From Ahrensia sp. R2A130 (lineage in GTDB: Bacteria; Pseudomonadota; Alphaproteobacteria; Rhizobiales; Rhizobiaceae), in contig NZ_AEEB01000017.1 in assembly GCF_000179775.1 (NCBI RefSeq), forward strand, positions 496,001 to 560,000: a stretch of 64,000 bases of DNA. Reading direction: 5' to 3'. How positions within the stretch are numbered: the stretch's first letter is position 1; every line of letters starts with the position of its first letter. Below, in pieces: positions 16,867-26,196 of this stretch. A program made the translations under genes and the position numbers. Under the pieces are notes generated by a model. The model had not been told where the DNA came from. It ran no database searches and was given only the letters and a program-made list of their open reading frames with translations.

Positions 16867-17172
16867 GCGCGTCTCCTGTCATTGCGGCCACCGTTCGGGG
16901 CATCACCTCGATGCCACCGTCTTTGGTCAACCAAATTACAGGTAGGTATTTGCGAACGGTTCGCAACAAAATTCTAAAAACAGCTCCCGTTTTGCAAACC
17001 GATTAAAAAGCTTACCTAAACGTAAAACCGCTTGTTCCGCGACATTCTGTCGGCTAGCTTCTGGTTCACCGTAGAGCGGCTCGAGACCGCCTATGGGTTA
17101 TTTCCGCCTTTCGTTCCCGCAGCTACTGGTGGGAGCAAGAAGGGTAGGGGCGTTTAATTCTGGGAGATTCGC
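16867..17172. promoter_or_regulatory. Divergent intergenic region
   Basis: About 300 nt between two divergent genes for exported proteins. It contains a GGCAT/ATGCC hairpin (about 16898-16914) and an AT-rich centre (16925-17035) able to hold both promoters. I see no confident operator or small gene. Confidence 0.35.
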
Positions 17173-17526
17173 ATGAACCGCACTGTAAAGACACTCGTTG
17201 GAGCCGCAGCAATCGGCGTCGCCATGGCAGCCGCTAGCGCGGCATTTGCTGCACCAATCGAGGGCAACTGGCGCACAGCGTCAGGCGAGACCGCAGCTAT
17301 CGCAAAATGCGGTGGTTCTTATTGCGTTACGCTTCGTTCGGGCAAATATTCCGGCAAAAGCATTGGCCGCATGAAGGGCAGTGGTGCAAAATACTCCGGC
17401 ACGATCACTGATCCCTCAGATGACAAAAAGTATTCCGGCACGGCCACCGTTTCCGGCAATTCCATGAAAATGCGCGGCTGCGCGTTGAAGGTTTTCTGTA
17501 AGACCCAGAATTGGTCGCGCAAATAA
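17173..17526 (+). CDS. DUF2147-like exported protein
   Basis: 117 residues with a Sec signal peptide (MNRTVKTLVGAAAIGVAMAAASAAFAA) and a mature part beginning PIEGNWRTASGETAAIAKCGGSYCVTLRSGKYSGKSIG, then TDPSDDKKYSGTATVSGNSMKMRGCALKVFCKTQNW. The IEGxW opening, the paired Cys, the D-D-K-Y-SG repeat and the terminal WxR are those of DUF2147-type lipocalin-like periplasmic proteins. Function unknown. A strong terminator follows at 17571. Confidence 0.75.
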   Translation: MNRTVKTLVGAAAIGVAMAAASAAFAAPIEGNWRTASGETAAIAKCGGSYCVTLRSGKYSGKSIGRMKGSGAKYSGTITDPSDDKKYSGTATVSGNSMKMRGCALKVFCKTQNWSRK

Positions 17527-17570
17527 TCAAGAGATAAGTCGACCGCCTTCCTGGAAGGCGATTGCAGATT

Positions 17571-17607
17571 GGCCGGTGGTGTTGGGAGGCACTACCGGCC
17601 TTTTTTT
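17571..17607 (+). terminator. Intrinsic terminator after the DUF2147 gene
   Basis: GGCCGGTGGT (17571-17580) pairs with ACTACCGGCC (17591-17600), followed by seven T. Confidence 0.9.
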
Positions 17608-17703
17608 GTCTTGACCAAGGGTCGCATATCTAGCGCTGGGCCTTGATGGTTCCGGTCTGCGCGGGCAAGAGATGGCGAAAGCTGAAATTCCCGGATTCCC
17701 ATC

Positions 17704-18513
17704 ATGCAGTTTGCCGACATCAATGGTGTTACGCTCCACTATCAGGTTATCAGCGCGGCTGATGACAAGCCGACCATCGTCTTCTCGAACTCACTAGGTA
17801 CAGATTTCCGTATCTGGCGTGATGTCATCATCCGTTTCGTCGGCGAAGCGTCCATCATCATGTATGACAAGCGAGGCCACGGCCTCTCCGACTTCGTAGC
17901 CTTGCCGGAAGGCGTTGCCCCGAAGATCGATGATCACGTTAACGATCTCGCCGGATTGCTTGATCATCTTGGTGTTACAGACGCCGTAATTTGTGGACTC
18001 TCGGTCGGCGGGTTGATCGCTCAGGGACTGAATTTCCTTCGTCCCGACCTGGTGAAAGCTATGGTGCTTTGCGATACGGCGGCAAAGATCGGCGACGATG
18101 AAACGTGGAACGGGCGTATCGAAACCATCGAGAAGGACGGACTGGCCGCCACGGTCGACGCGACCATGCAGCGCTGGTTCTCACCGACGTTCCACAACGA
18201 ACGGGCCGACGAATTGCAGGGCTACATCAACATGTTCAACCGGCAGCCAGCTGAAGGATATATCTCTACCGCAATTGCCATTCGCGACGCAGATTTGCGC
18301 GGCGCAGCATCTCAAACCACGACACCCACAATCTGCATCGTCGGGGAATATGACGGAGCGACCCCACCTGCTGTGGTGCTGGAATTGGCCAAATCTATTC
18401 CCGATGCCCGCTACGAAGTTATCAAGAATGCAGGCCATCTACCCTGTGTGGAGCAGCCGGAAATGCTATCTGAAATCATCAAGGCATTCCTGAAGGACGC
18501 TAAGGTCACTTAG
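17704..18513 (+). CDS. pcaD: 3-oxoadipate enol-lactonase-like alpha/beta hydrolase
   Basis: The 269-aa protein matches PcaD, which hydrolyses beta-ketoadipate enol-lactone in the protocatechuate/catechol pathway. Evidence: NGVTLHYQ start, NSLGTDFRIWRDV oxyanion region, YDKRGHGLSD, nucleophile elbow CGLSVGGLIAQGL, acid GEYDGATPP and NAGHLPCVEQPE His. The catalytic triad is complete and length is typical. No other pca genes are nearby, so a related lactonase or esterase activity is possible. Its stop overlaps the convergent hydrolase by four bases. Confidence 0.8.
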   Translation: MQFADINGVTLHYQVISAADDKPTIVFSNSLGTDFRIWRDVIIRFVGEASIIMYDKRGHGLSDFVALPEGVAPKIDDHVNDLAGLLDHLGVTDAVICGLSVGGLIAQGLNFLRPDLVKAMVLCDTAAKIGDDETWNGRIETIEKDGLAATVDATMQRWFSPTFHNERADELQGYINMFNRQPAEGYISTAIAIRDADLRGAASQTTTPTICIVGEYDGATPPAVVLELAKSIPDARYEVIKNAGHLPCVEQPEMLSEIIKAFLKDAKVT

Positions 18514-19400
18514 TCCACGAAGTCGCGGATCAGCGCCGCGATCTCTTCGGGCTTTTCGTGCAGCAACCAATGGCTTGCGCCTTTGAGTTCTGTGACGGTC
18601 AGATCGTCGCAAAATTCCCCAAGGTCGGCACGGGCTTCAATGAGAAGCGCCTGATCGTCTAATCCCCAGATGAGCAAATGTGGCATGGCGATACGGTAGC
18701 GCGCCCGCATCTCGTCGGTGATGTTTAGTTCCCGGGGCTCTGCATCTTCTGCTGGCACGATCATCGGGGAAGCGCGGTACCAGTTAAGCATTGCCGTCAG
18801 CCTCCCATCGCCCGACCAGGCTTTGCGGTAGGCATCTTCGATAGACGCATTCAGCCACGGTGCTGAAGAGAATTTACGAAACATGCCGAGCAGTCTTTCG
18901 AAGCCGTTCGGCGCAAGCCGATCTTCGATATCCGGCGTGCGCAGGGTGGTCATATACTGGCTGGCTACTGTCTGTTCGCCACCGGCATAGAGCGCCTTTT
19001 GAAAACAGATCGGGTGCACACCGTTGGCAATGATGAGACGCGAAACGCGCGCGCTATGGCGCATCGCAAACGCATAGGCAACGGACGCGCCCCAGTCGTG
19101 ACCGCATAAGATGATCTGCTGGTCCGGCGCGATCTGATCAATCAGTCCAAGAAGATCGGCCACCATGTGTTTTGTGTCGTAGGCCTCGACACCTTCCGGC
19201 GCATCGGAGCGTCCAAACCCGCGCTGATCGGGCAGCACGAGATGGTATGTATCCGCCAGCTTCTCTGCCACCGCCGCCCAAGCAACGCTGTATTCAGGAA
19301 ACCCGTGCAACATCACCATGACCGGCGCGTTCGACGCTCCGGCCTCACGCACATTCAGGTTGATGCCGTTGCTTGCATATGTCCGTTCGGCCCACATCAT
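18510..19400 (-). CDS. Alpha/beta hydrolase, epoxide-hydrolase/haloalkane-dehalogenase type
   Basis: 296 residues with MLHGFPEYSVAWAAV (HGxP oxyanion motif), DQRGFGRSDAPEGV, the nucleophile Asp elbow CGHDWGASVAYAFA (Asp instead of Ser, as in epoxide hydrolases and dehalogenases), an acid Asp in WGLDDQALL and a His in GASHWLLHEKP. The Asp nucleophile makes hydrolysis of an epoxide or carbon-halogen bond more likely than an ester. ATG-ATG at the start leaves one codon of uncertainty. It is downstream of the ABC operon's terminator, so is transcribed separately. Confidence 0.85.
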   Translation of the reverse strand: MMWAERTYASNGINLNVREAGASNAPVMVMLHGFPEYSVAWAAVAEKLADTYHLVLPDQRGFGRSDAPEGVEAYDTKHMVADLLGLIDQIAPDQQIILCGHDWGASVAYAFAMRHSARVSRLIIANGVHPICFQKALYAGGEQTVASQYMTTLRTPDIEDRLAPNGFERLLGMFRKFSSAPWLNASIEDAYRKAWSGDGRLTAMLNWYRASPMIVPAEDAEPRELNITDEMRARYRIAMPHLLIWGLDDQALLIEARADLGEFCDDLTVTELKGASHWLLHEKPEEIAALIRDFVD

Positions 19401-19419
19401 CTCATCCCTTCAAAACGTA

Positions 19420-19445
19420 AAAGGGCGACCCGAAGGCCGCCCTTT
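19420..19445 (-). terminator. Intrinsic terminator at the end of the ABC/acyl-CoA ligase operon
   Basis: On the minus strand AAAGGGCG / CGCCCTTT form an 8-bp stem followed by TTTTACGTTTT, 20 nt after the binding-protein stop at 19466. Confidence 0.75.
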
Positions 19446-19465
19446 CTATCGTCATTCGTCTAACT

Positions 19466-20635
19466 CTACTGCTCGATACGCGCGAGTTCTTTCCAGTTGT
19501 CACCTTCGATAACCGAAATGATGATCTCGTCGGCACCTTGATGGTCCTCCGCGCTGTAGTCGACCATGTTGTCGGAAATCTCGTCTTTGTAGTTCAGGCT
19601 TTCGATACCCTTCTGGAACGTCTCGGCGTTCAGGTCTTTACCAGCGGCCTCCAGCGCTTTCACCATCGTGGTTGCGCCGCTGTGGCCGAGCAAAGCGCCC
19701 GTGCCGGGAAACTTCTCGCCGGACGCTTCAGTGTATTCTTTGAAGAAGGCCTGCACAGCTGGATTGCCCATGCGTGACAGCAGATCGGACCAACCGGCTG
19801 CCGCATAGTAACCTTCCGTCACGCCGCCGGGCACTTTTGCCATGACGGAGTGGAAGCCTGCGGACGCGCCCATAAAGCTCATGTCTGCGAAGCCAAGCTT
19901 CTTGGCCGTTGCAACGATGGCGATTGTCTGCCGCACGCCCATGGCCATGGTGACGATCTGGCAGCCATCCGCGTTCAGTTTTTGCAATGCGCCGACGAAA
20001 TCAGAATCGTCGGGTTTGTGCGTGGTTTCCGAAGCAAACTCCAATCCGCCTTCAGATGCAGCATCGCCGGCACCTTCACGAATTTCTTTGCCGAAATCGG
20101 TGGGCAAATACATGGCGCAAATCTTCGTCGCGCCTTTCTCTTTGGCCAGATAGTTCACGCCAGCCTTGATCTGCGAATAGTAGGATGCGGTTGCCGCATA
20201 GCGCAGTGGGTGCAGTGGCTCGTTCATCTGGCGCGCTGCTGTGAGCGGCGCAACATTGGGAATTTTCTTGGCTTCGAGAAGTGGGAAGGCGGCCATGTTC
20301 ATGGGTGTGCCGAGCGACAGCAACATGGCAAAAACCTTGTCGCCGTTCACCAGCTTGTTCATGCCTTGAATGGCTTTGGGCATCTGGTAGCCGTGGTCTT
20401 CGACAACGAAACGGATTTTGCGGCCATGGATGCCACCTGCGGCATTCACCTTGTCGAACACCAGCTGCGCTGCCTGCGTGGCAGGGCCGCCGAAGGGCGC
20501 GAATATGCCGGAAAGATCGTTGTTGGAACCGATCAGAATTTCGGTTTCCGTTACGCCCTGTTCCGCGCGGGCGACGCTTGGCATGGCGGTGGCCAGCGCC
20601 AGTGCGGTGGCTGCGATTTTTAATGTTGTTTTCAT
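19466..20635 (-). CDS. ABC transporter substrate-binding protein, branched-chain amino acid (HAAT) type
   Basis: 389 residues with a Sec signal (MKTTLKIAATALALATAMPSVARA) and a periplasmic-binding fold typical of LivJ-like proteins: EILIGSNNDLSGIFAPFG, AAGGIHGRKIRFVVEDHGYQMPKA, CAMYLPTDFGKE, GHSGATTMVKALEAAGKDL. The ribosome-binding site GGAGGAG lies 8 nt upstream. It is the last gene of the unit livHMGF-ligase-binding protein. Members in such contexts often bind carboxylates or aromatic acids rather than amino acids; given the co-transcribed acyl-CoA synthetase, an organic acid is likely (inference). Confidence 0.9.
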   Translation of the reverse strand: MKTTLKIAATALALATAMPSVARAEQGVTETEILIGSNNDLSGIFAPFGGPATQAAQLVFDKVNAAGGIHGRKIRFVVEDHGYQMPKAIQGMNKLVNGDKVFAMLLSLGTPMNMAAFPLLEAKKIPNVAPLTAARQMNEPLHPLRYAATASYYSQIKAGVNYLAKEKGATKICAMYLPTDFGKEIREGAGDAASEGGLEFASETTHKPDDSDFVGALQKLNADGCQIVTMAMGVRQTIAIVATAKKLGFADMSFMGASAGFHSVMAKVPGGVTEGYYAAAGWSDLLSRMGNPAVQAFFKEYTEASGEKFPGTGALLGHSGATTMVKALEAAGKDLNAETFQKGIESLNYKDEISDNMVDYSAEDHQGADEIIISVIEGDNWKELARIEQ

Positions 20636-20675
20636 CAGTTTTCTCCTCCCAGAGTATCCCGTCCCGTGGACAGGG

Positions 20676-22538
20676 TTAGGTGTACATATCGTCGATAAGG
20701 GCAGCGTGGCGCTTTTCCACGAAGCCGCGTTTCAGTTTCAACGTGGGCGTCAGTTCGTCGTCCTCGGCTGTCAGCAGCACGTCGATCAAACGAAAGTCCT
20801 TGATCTGTTCCACGCGCGCAAAATCCTTGTTCACGTCTTCCACGATGCTGCCGATGAGATCACGAACCTCGGTTGCGGCGCAAAGCGACTGGAAGTCATT
20901 GAACGGTATGCGACGGTCCTGTGCAAACTTTTCGACATTTTCCTGATCGATCATCACCAGTGCTGACAGGAATTTGCGCTTGTCGCCGATGATGACGGCA
21001 TCGGTAATCATCGGCGAGAATTTCAACCGGTTTTCGATCTCGGCGGGCGTTATATTCTTGCCACCCGCAGTGATGATGATGTCCTTCAGACGGCCTGTGA
21101 TGGTGAGGTAGCCGTCTTCATCCAAATGTCCGATGTCGCCTGTCCGCAACCATCCATCTTCGGAAAATGTCTCCGCCGTCTTTTCCGGCAGGTTCAGGTA
21201 TCCGGCGAACATGTTGCCCGCGCGATACTGAATCTCGCCATCATCAGCGATGCGAATTTCGGCACCATCTATCGGGCGCCCCACCGTGCCGACCTTGTTG
21301 CTGCCTGTCGCATTCAACGAAATGACGCCGGAACTTTCGGTCATACCGTAGCCTTCCAGCACGTTCACGCCGATGGCGTTGAACCAGCTGAGAAGTTGTG
21401 GTGCGATGGGTGCCGCACCGGATGCGCCACGGCGTAAACGATCGAGGCCAAGCATCCGCCGCAAATTGCGAAAGACCACATACTCGTAAATCAGCTCTTT
21501 CAGCCTTACGCCAAAGGGCAGCGGCTTGCCCGCAACTTCAAGCTCCACCCGCCGCGTGCCGTTGGCGATAGCTGCGTCGTAGATGCGGCGCTGTAGCGGT
21601 GTCGCTTCCTGCGACAGGATAGTGACCCGCGAATATATCTTCTCCCACAAGCGCGGCACGGCAACGAAAACGTGCGGGCTGACCTCTTGCAGATTGTCAA
21701 AAACCGTCTCCGGGCTTTCCGCAAAGTTCAGCCGTGTGCGAAATGCGATGGGCGAGAAACCGGAAAACACCCGTTCGAGAATATGACACAACGGCAGAAA
21801 GCAAATCTGCTCGTCGCCTTCATATAGCGGCGCGGCGGTTGCGCCTGCGGCGACCGAGTAAAGCAGATTAGCGTGGGTGATGGTCGCGCCTTTAGGCATT
21901 CCTGTCGTGCCGGATGTATAGACCATGATTGCGGTATCATCGGGCTTCGTAGCAGCCACTATTTCTTCGAAACGTTGCGGCTTTTCTGTTGCTGCACTGC
22001 GACCCAATTCCATCAACTGGTCGAGGAACATCACCTTCGGGTCGCTAAAATCCGTCAGCCCGTCACGCTCGTAAACCACGACGAGCAGATCGTCGGGCAA
22101 CTCCGCTCTGGCCGCGAGATATTTATCCAGCTGCTCATCGTTCTCGATGAACAGAAAGCGTGTGCCGGAATCGTTCACCAGATATGCGAGCTGGGAGGCG
22201 GAGTCGGTGGTGTAGATGCCTGAGCAAATGCCGCCCAGCGCCTGCACCGCCATGTCGGTATCGATCCATTCCTTGCGATCTTCCGACAGGACCGAGGCGA
22301 CATCGCCAGCGACCATGCCCAGCGCTTCAAGCCCCAGCGCAATCGCTTGTGTGCGTTCGAGAAAGTCGGTCCAGCTGAACGAATTCCACAACCCGCGATC
22401 CTTCTCACGGTGGGCGATGTCGTCGCCCATCTCGCGACAGCGATGCAGCATGAGCTTGGGAATCGTATCGCAACCGTCGATACTGGTAGGGCGGTCGACG
22501 TCACCGAGTTCGAGCGTGGGAATGGGTTTTAGCGCCAT
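20676..22538 (-). CDS. Long-chain-type acyl-CoA synthetase (AMP-forming)
   Basis: 620 residues of the FadD/ACSL superfamily: AMP-binding P-loop YTSGTTGMPKGATITHANLLYS, then YEGDEQICFLPLCHILER, GYGMTESSGVISLNATG, GWLRTGDIGHLDEDGYLTITGRLKDIIITAGGKNITPAEIEN with the C-terminal domain Lys region. It activates a carboxylic acid to its CoA ester. The start at 22538 (MALKPIP) is ATG; a TTG at 22556 would add six residues. It overlaps livF by 10 nt and is followed by the binding protein, so uptake and CoA activation of one substrate appear coupled. Confidence 0.9.
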   Translation of the reverse strand: MALKPIPTLELGDVDRPTSIDGCDTIPKLMLHRCREMGDDIAHREKDRGLWNSFSWTDFLERTQAIALGLEALGMVAGDVASVLSEDRKEWIDTDMAVQALGGICSGIYTTDSASQLAYLVNDSGTRFLFIENDEQLDKYLAARAELPDDLLVVVYERDGLTDFSDPKVMFLDQLMELGRSAATEKPQRFEEIVAATKPDDTAIMVYTSGTTGMPKGATITHANLLYSVAAGATAAPLYEGDEQICFLPLCHILERVFSGFSPIAFRTRLNFAESPETVFDNLQEVSPHVFVAVPRLWEKIYSRVTILSQEATPLQRRIYDAAIANGTRRVELEVAGKPLPFGVRLKELIYEYVVFRNLRRMLGLDRLRRGASGAAPIAPQLLSWFNAIGVNVLEGYGMTESSGVISLNATGSNKVGTVGRPIDGAEIRIADDGEIQYRAGNMFAGYLNLPEKTAETFSEDGWLRTGDIGHLDEDGYLTITGRLKDIIITAGGKNITPAEIENRLKFSPMITDAVIIGDKRKFLSALVMIDQENVEKFAQDRRIPFNDFQSLCAATEVRDLIGSIVEDVNKDFARVEQIKDFRLIDVLLTAEDDELTPTLKLKRGFVEKRHAALIDDMYT

Positions 22539-23311
22539 GTCTTGCGCGCCTTCCAACGGCGCTGGCCGCGCTGGTTTTCCTGTTGCGACTGGCCGAGATA
22601 AAATTCCTGAACGTCGGCGGAATTGGCAAGTGTCTCCGCGTCTTCCGCCATCACGACGCGGCCCAATTCCATCACGTAGCCGTAGTCTGCGACGGACAGC
22701 GCGATGGCTGCGTTCTGCTCCACCAGCATCATCGTCACGCCGCGCTCTTTATTGATGTTAGCGATGGTCGCAAAAATCTCCTGCGTCAGCAGCGGCGAAA
22801 GGCCGAGGCTCGGTTCGTCCAGCAACATGATGTCGGGCCGCGCCATCAACCCGCGCCCGATCGCCAGCATCTGCTGTTGCCCGCCGGACATGGTGCCCGC
22901 CGCCTGATTGCGGCGCTCTTTCAGGATGGGGAATGTGTCATAGACGAAGGCTTCGTCGGCGCTGATTTCGCCACGGTCCGAACGGGAATAGGCACCCATG
23001 GCAACGTTTTCAGCCACCGTGAGCAGCGGGAAGATTTCACGTCCTTCCGGCACATGGGCCAGCCCCAGAGCAACGGTTCGGTTGGGTTCGACGCCGGTGA
23101 TATCCTCACCCTTGAGCCGGACCTGCCCCTTGCGCGGGTTCAACACGCCGGAGATTGTTTTCAACAGCGTCGTCTTGCCAGCACCGTTCGCGCCCAGAAC
23201 TGTAACGATCTGGCCCTTGCGAACCTGTAGAGACACGCCCCGAATTGCCATGATGGGGCCATAGGAGGCTTCCAGATTGTCCACCTGCAAAACGATTTCG
23301 TGTTCGCTCAT
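22529..23311 (-). CDS. livF: ABC transporter ATPase, LivF type
   Basis: 260 residues with Walker A GANGAGKTT, Q-loop region, signature TMSGGQQQMLAIGRGLM, Walker B IMLLDEPSLGL and the LivF-typical VAHVPEGREIF-like segment (LAHVPEGREIFPLLTVAEN). The C-terminus has an unusual basic tail (GQSQQENQRGQRRWKARKTWR). Overlaps livG by 4 nt. LivG and LivF form the heterodimeric motor of the importer. Confidence 0.92.
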   Translation of the reverse strand: MSEHEIVLQVDNLEASYGPIMAIRGVSLQVRKGQIVTVLGANGAGKTTLLKTISGVLNPRKGQVRLKGEDITGVEPNRTVALGLAHVPEGREIFPLLTVAENVAMGAYSRSDRGEISADEAFVYDTFPILKERRNQAAGTMSGGQQQMLAIGRGLMARPDIMLLDEPSLGLSPLLTQEIFATIANINKERGVTMMLVEQNAAIALSVADYGYVMELGRVVMAEDAETLANSADVQEFYLGQSQQENQRGQRRWKARKTWR

Positions 23312-24090
23312 CCCGCCACCTTTCGCACATTGCCTGTGCCGAGATAGGCTTCGATGACGGCAGGATGCGACTGCACTTCTGCAGCGGTTCCTGTGGCGAG
23401 TTCGCGGCCATCGGCTAGTGCCATCACACGGTTTGCAACGGCGGAAACGAGGCCCATATCGTGCTCCACCATCAGCACGGTGATGCCCATCTGTTTGGCG
23501 ATGTCCTCGATCCAGAAGGCCATATCCTGCGTTTCTTCCACCGACAGACCGGAGGCTGGTTCATCAAGCAACAACAAGCGCGGTTGCGTTGCCAATGCGC
23601 GGCCCAGTTCCACCACCTTGCGAACGCCATAGGGCAGGCCCGCAATGGGGCGGTCGCGGTGCGGTTGAAGATCGAGAAAGTCGATCACGTCTTCTACAGC
23701 GGCACGGTGTGCGCGCTCGTCGCGGCGGACGGAGGGCAGGTGGAACAGGTCTGATAAGACGTTCGTCTTGCGGTGGCGGTGGCGACCGACAAGCAGGTTC
23801 TGCAACACGGTGGCTTGTTCGAACAATTCGATGTTCTGAAATGTCCGCGCGATACCGAGGCCAGCAATGTCGTGGGCGGGGTGGGCCAGCAGGTCTTCGC
23901 CATCGAACGAGGCTGTGCCCTCTTCCGGCGTGTAGAAGCGGGAGATGACGTTGAAGACGGTGGATTTCCCCGCACCGTTCGGCCCCACCAGCGCAAACAC
24001 TTCGCCCGGCTCAACGGTAAACGTCACTGTGTCGACAGCCGTCAGACCGCCGAAGCGTTTCGTTATGCCGTTGAGAACAAGCCCGCTCAC
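23308..24090 (-). CDS. livG: ABC transporter ATPase, LivG type
   Basis: 260 residues from a GTG start: ITKRFGGLTAVDTVTFTVEPGEVFALVGPNGAGKSTVFNVISRFY (Walker A), IARTFQNIELFEQATVLQNLLVGRH (LivG-typical), GLPYGVRKVVELGRALATQPRLLLLDEPASGL (signature LPYGVRK is a variant of LSGG; Walker B intact) and MVEHDMGLVSAVANRVMALADG. One nucleotide separates its start from the livM stop. Confidence 0.92.
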   Translation of the reverse strand: MSGLVLNGITKRFGGLTAVDTVTFTVEPGEVFALVGPNGAGKSTVFNVISRFYTPEEGTASFDGEDLLAHPAHDIAGLGIARTFQNIELFEQATVLQNLLVGRHRHRKTNVLSDLFHLPSVRRDERAHRAAVEDVIDFLDLQPHRDRPIAGLPYGVRKVVELGRALATQPRLLLLDEPASGLSVEETQDMAFWIEDIAKQMGITVLMVEHDMGLVSAVANRVMALADGRELATGTAAEVQSHPAVIEAYLGTGNVRKVAG

Positions 24091-24091
24091 G

Positions 24092-25198
24092 TCACTGCAC
24101 CCGCTCGGTTTTCAGATAGCTTTTCTGGCGGGCGAACAGACCTTTGCGATAGAACGGGAACAGGTCGAACCATGTGCGGATTTTCATCCAGCGCCCGTAG
24201 AGGCCCATGGGTTCGAACAGGATGAAGCCGATGAGAATGGCTGCGAAGATCGCCTGTTCGATGCCGGGAATGTTGCCGGTAATATCGAACGATGTGGACA
24301 GCCATGTGCGCGCATTGGCGATGATGACGGGAATGAGCCCGACAACGATGGCCCCCAAAAACGCGCCGTGAATGGTGCCGAGACCACCGATCACAATCAT
24401 CAGCAGCAGGGTGATCGACATGACGATGTCGAAGGTTTCGTGCGTCACGTAGGTTGCATTGTGGCCGAACAGGGCGCCGGCCAGACCGGCGATGGAACAG
24501 GACAAAAAGAACGCCAGCGCTTTTGTTTTAGCCGGATCGACCCCCATCGCGCGGGCGGAAATTTCGCTGTCGCGGATGGCAGCGAAGCTGCGGCCCGTGG
24601 GTGAACGCACGATGTTGCGGTAGAAGGCGACGGTGATGAGGCACACGCCCAGGACGACATAATAGAAGGCGTAGGGATTGGCGTAGCGGTTCACGGTGAA
24701 TCCGAAGAGTGAGATATCAGGCACGGAAATACCGGCCACACCACCGGTGAAATCCTCACCCAGTACGATGAAATCTACCATCAGAACGGAAAGCGCCAAC
24801 GTCGCCAGTGCGAGATAAACGCCGTGCAACCGCATGACCGGCATGGCGATGAACGTGCCCAGCGCACCGGCGATCAATCCGGCCAGCGGGAAAGCGATCA
24901 ACCACGGCACACCGGCGTTCAACAGCAGCACATTGGCATAGCACCCGATGGCCATGAAGGCCGCGTGGCCAAGGCTGGCAAGGCCCGTTTGGCCGGTGAG
25001 CATCATCAGGCCGAGACCGGCAATGGCAAAGATGAAGACACTGGTCACTTCGCCCAGAAGATAAGTGTCGTTTTGCCAGAAAAAGTAGAGTGGCAGCGCC
25101 AGGAACGCGGCGAGTAGCACGAGATACCAGCCTAGTTTCGCCGGGTGCGAGAACCAGTCGATATCGGTGTCGTAGTTGGTTTTGAACAATGTCCGCAT
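24092..25198 (-). CDS. livM: ABC transporter permease, LivM type
   Basis: 368 residues with about ten hydrophobic helices and the LivM features LTGQTGLASLGHAAFMAIGCYANVLL, GVYLALATLALSVLMV, FAAIRDSEISARAMGVDPAKTKALAFFLSCSIAGLAGALFGH (cytoplasmic coupling helix) and LLLMIVIGGLGTIHGAFLGAIVV. It has a hydrophilic N-terminus of ~30 residues. The gene is 3 nt downstream of livH. Confidence 0.92.
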   Translation of the reverse strand: MRTLFKTNYDTDIDWFSHPAKLGWYLVLLAAFLALPLYFFWQNDTYLLGEVTSVFIFAIAGLGLMMLTGQTGLASLGHAAFMAIGCYANVLLLNAGVPWLIAFPLAGLIAGALGTFIAMPVMRLHGVYLALATLALSVLMVDFIVLGEDFTGGVAGISVPDISLFGFTVNRYANPYAFYYVVLGVCLITVAFYRNIVRSPTGRSFAAIRDSEISARAMGVDPAKTKALAFFLSCSIAGLAGALFGHNATYVTHETFDIVMSITLLLMIVIGGLGTIHGAFLGAIVVGLIPVIIANARTWLSTSFDITGNIPGIEQAIFAAILIGFILFEPMGLYGRWMKIRTWFDLFPFYRKGLFARQKSYLKTERVQ

Positions 25199-25201
25199 GG
25201 C

Positions 25202-26077
25202 TCAGACCTTCTTGGCCTGGGTCTGTGAAAACAGGCCGCCGGGTTTGAACGCCAACACCAATAACAGGATGGCATAAGGTGCGATTTGCGCGACGCCTGC
25301 AGGGCCGTAGCGGGCGGCCAGTGGTTCGATGACGCCGACGATCAGCCCGCCGACAAAGGCACCGGGCAGTGAGCCGAACCCGCCGATGGCGGCAGCCGCA
25401 AAGGCTTTGATGCCGAGCAGACCGGCGGACGGATCGATGGCACCGCGGGCTGCGAACAGCACTCCTGCAACGGCGGCCACTGCGCCCGAGAGCATCCACA
25501 CCAGCGTCTGCACCCGCTTCACCGGCACGCCCATGTAATAGGCGGCGAGCATGTTTTGCGACGCTGCCTGCATGGCAAGGCCGAGTTTGGTTTTGGAAAA
25601 GAACAGGTAGAGCAGGGCGGTCAGCAACAGCGTAACAAGGATTGTCGCGATCTCGTCCACGCCTAGCACGACACCGCCAAGCCGGACGTCTGCGCCAGCA
25701 AAAGGCGTTTCCAGCGACACTGGCTCGTGCCCCCAAATCGTTCCTGCTGCGAACCGCAAAATGAAGCCAAGAGCTATGGTGAGAATAACGACGGACACCT
25801 GCGATTCACCCGCCATGCGCCGCAACACTGTGGCATCGAATGCGCCGCTGATAAGGGCCAGAACCACGATGGCCAGAGGCACTGCCAACCAAAATGACAG
25901 GCCAAAGAACTGCTGATTGGCGAAGCCCACGGTCAGGAAGGCACCCAGCATCATGAAGTCGCCTTGGGCGAAATTCACCGCTTCTGTGGCTTTGTATATC
26001 AGCACGAAGCCGAGCGCGATCAGGCCGTACACGCAGCCATTGGCAATGCCACTCACGATGAGCTGGATGAAATCCAA
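25202..26077 (-). CDS. livH: ABC transporter permease, LivH type (TTG start)
   Basis: 291 residues: LDFIQLIVSGIANGCVYGLIALGFVLIYKATEAVNFAQGDFMMLGAFL, later VPVKRVQTLVWMLSGAVAAVAGVLFAARGAIDPSAGLLGIKAFAAAAIGGFGSLPGAFVGG, diagnostic for LivH permeases. No in-frame ATG lies at the expected place; TTG at 26077 gives exactly the family's usual N-terminus (M-DFIQL) and is preceded by GAGGA about 11 nt upstream. Longer translations to 26155 run through non-conserved residues. This is the first gene of the operon, 119 nt downstream of the frameshifted methyltransferase. Confidence 0.88.
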   Translation of the reverse strand: MDFIQLIVSGIANGCVYGLIALGFVLIYKATEAVNFAQGDFMMLGAFLTVGFANQQFFGLSFWLAVPLAIVVLALISGAFDATVLRRMAGESQVSVVILTIALGFILRFAAGTIWGHEPVSLETPFAGADVRLGGVVLGVDEIATILVTLLLTALLYLFFSKTKLGLAMQAASQNMLAAYYMGVPVKRVQTLVWMLSGAVAAVAGVLFAARGAIDPSAGLLGIKAFAAAAIGGFGSLPGAFVGGLIVGVIEPLAARYGPAGVAQIAPYAILLLVLAFKPGGLFSQTQAKKV

Positions 26078-26196
26078 AACGTAGGTATCCTCATCGTGAA
26101 ACTGCTGGAAGTCTTTGATATTATAATCGTAGTGGCAAGTGCACAGCCTTCGCAACTCCCAACCCTTAGACCACCCAAATTTGGACTAGCTCCCGA

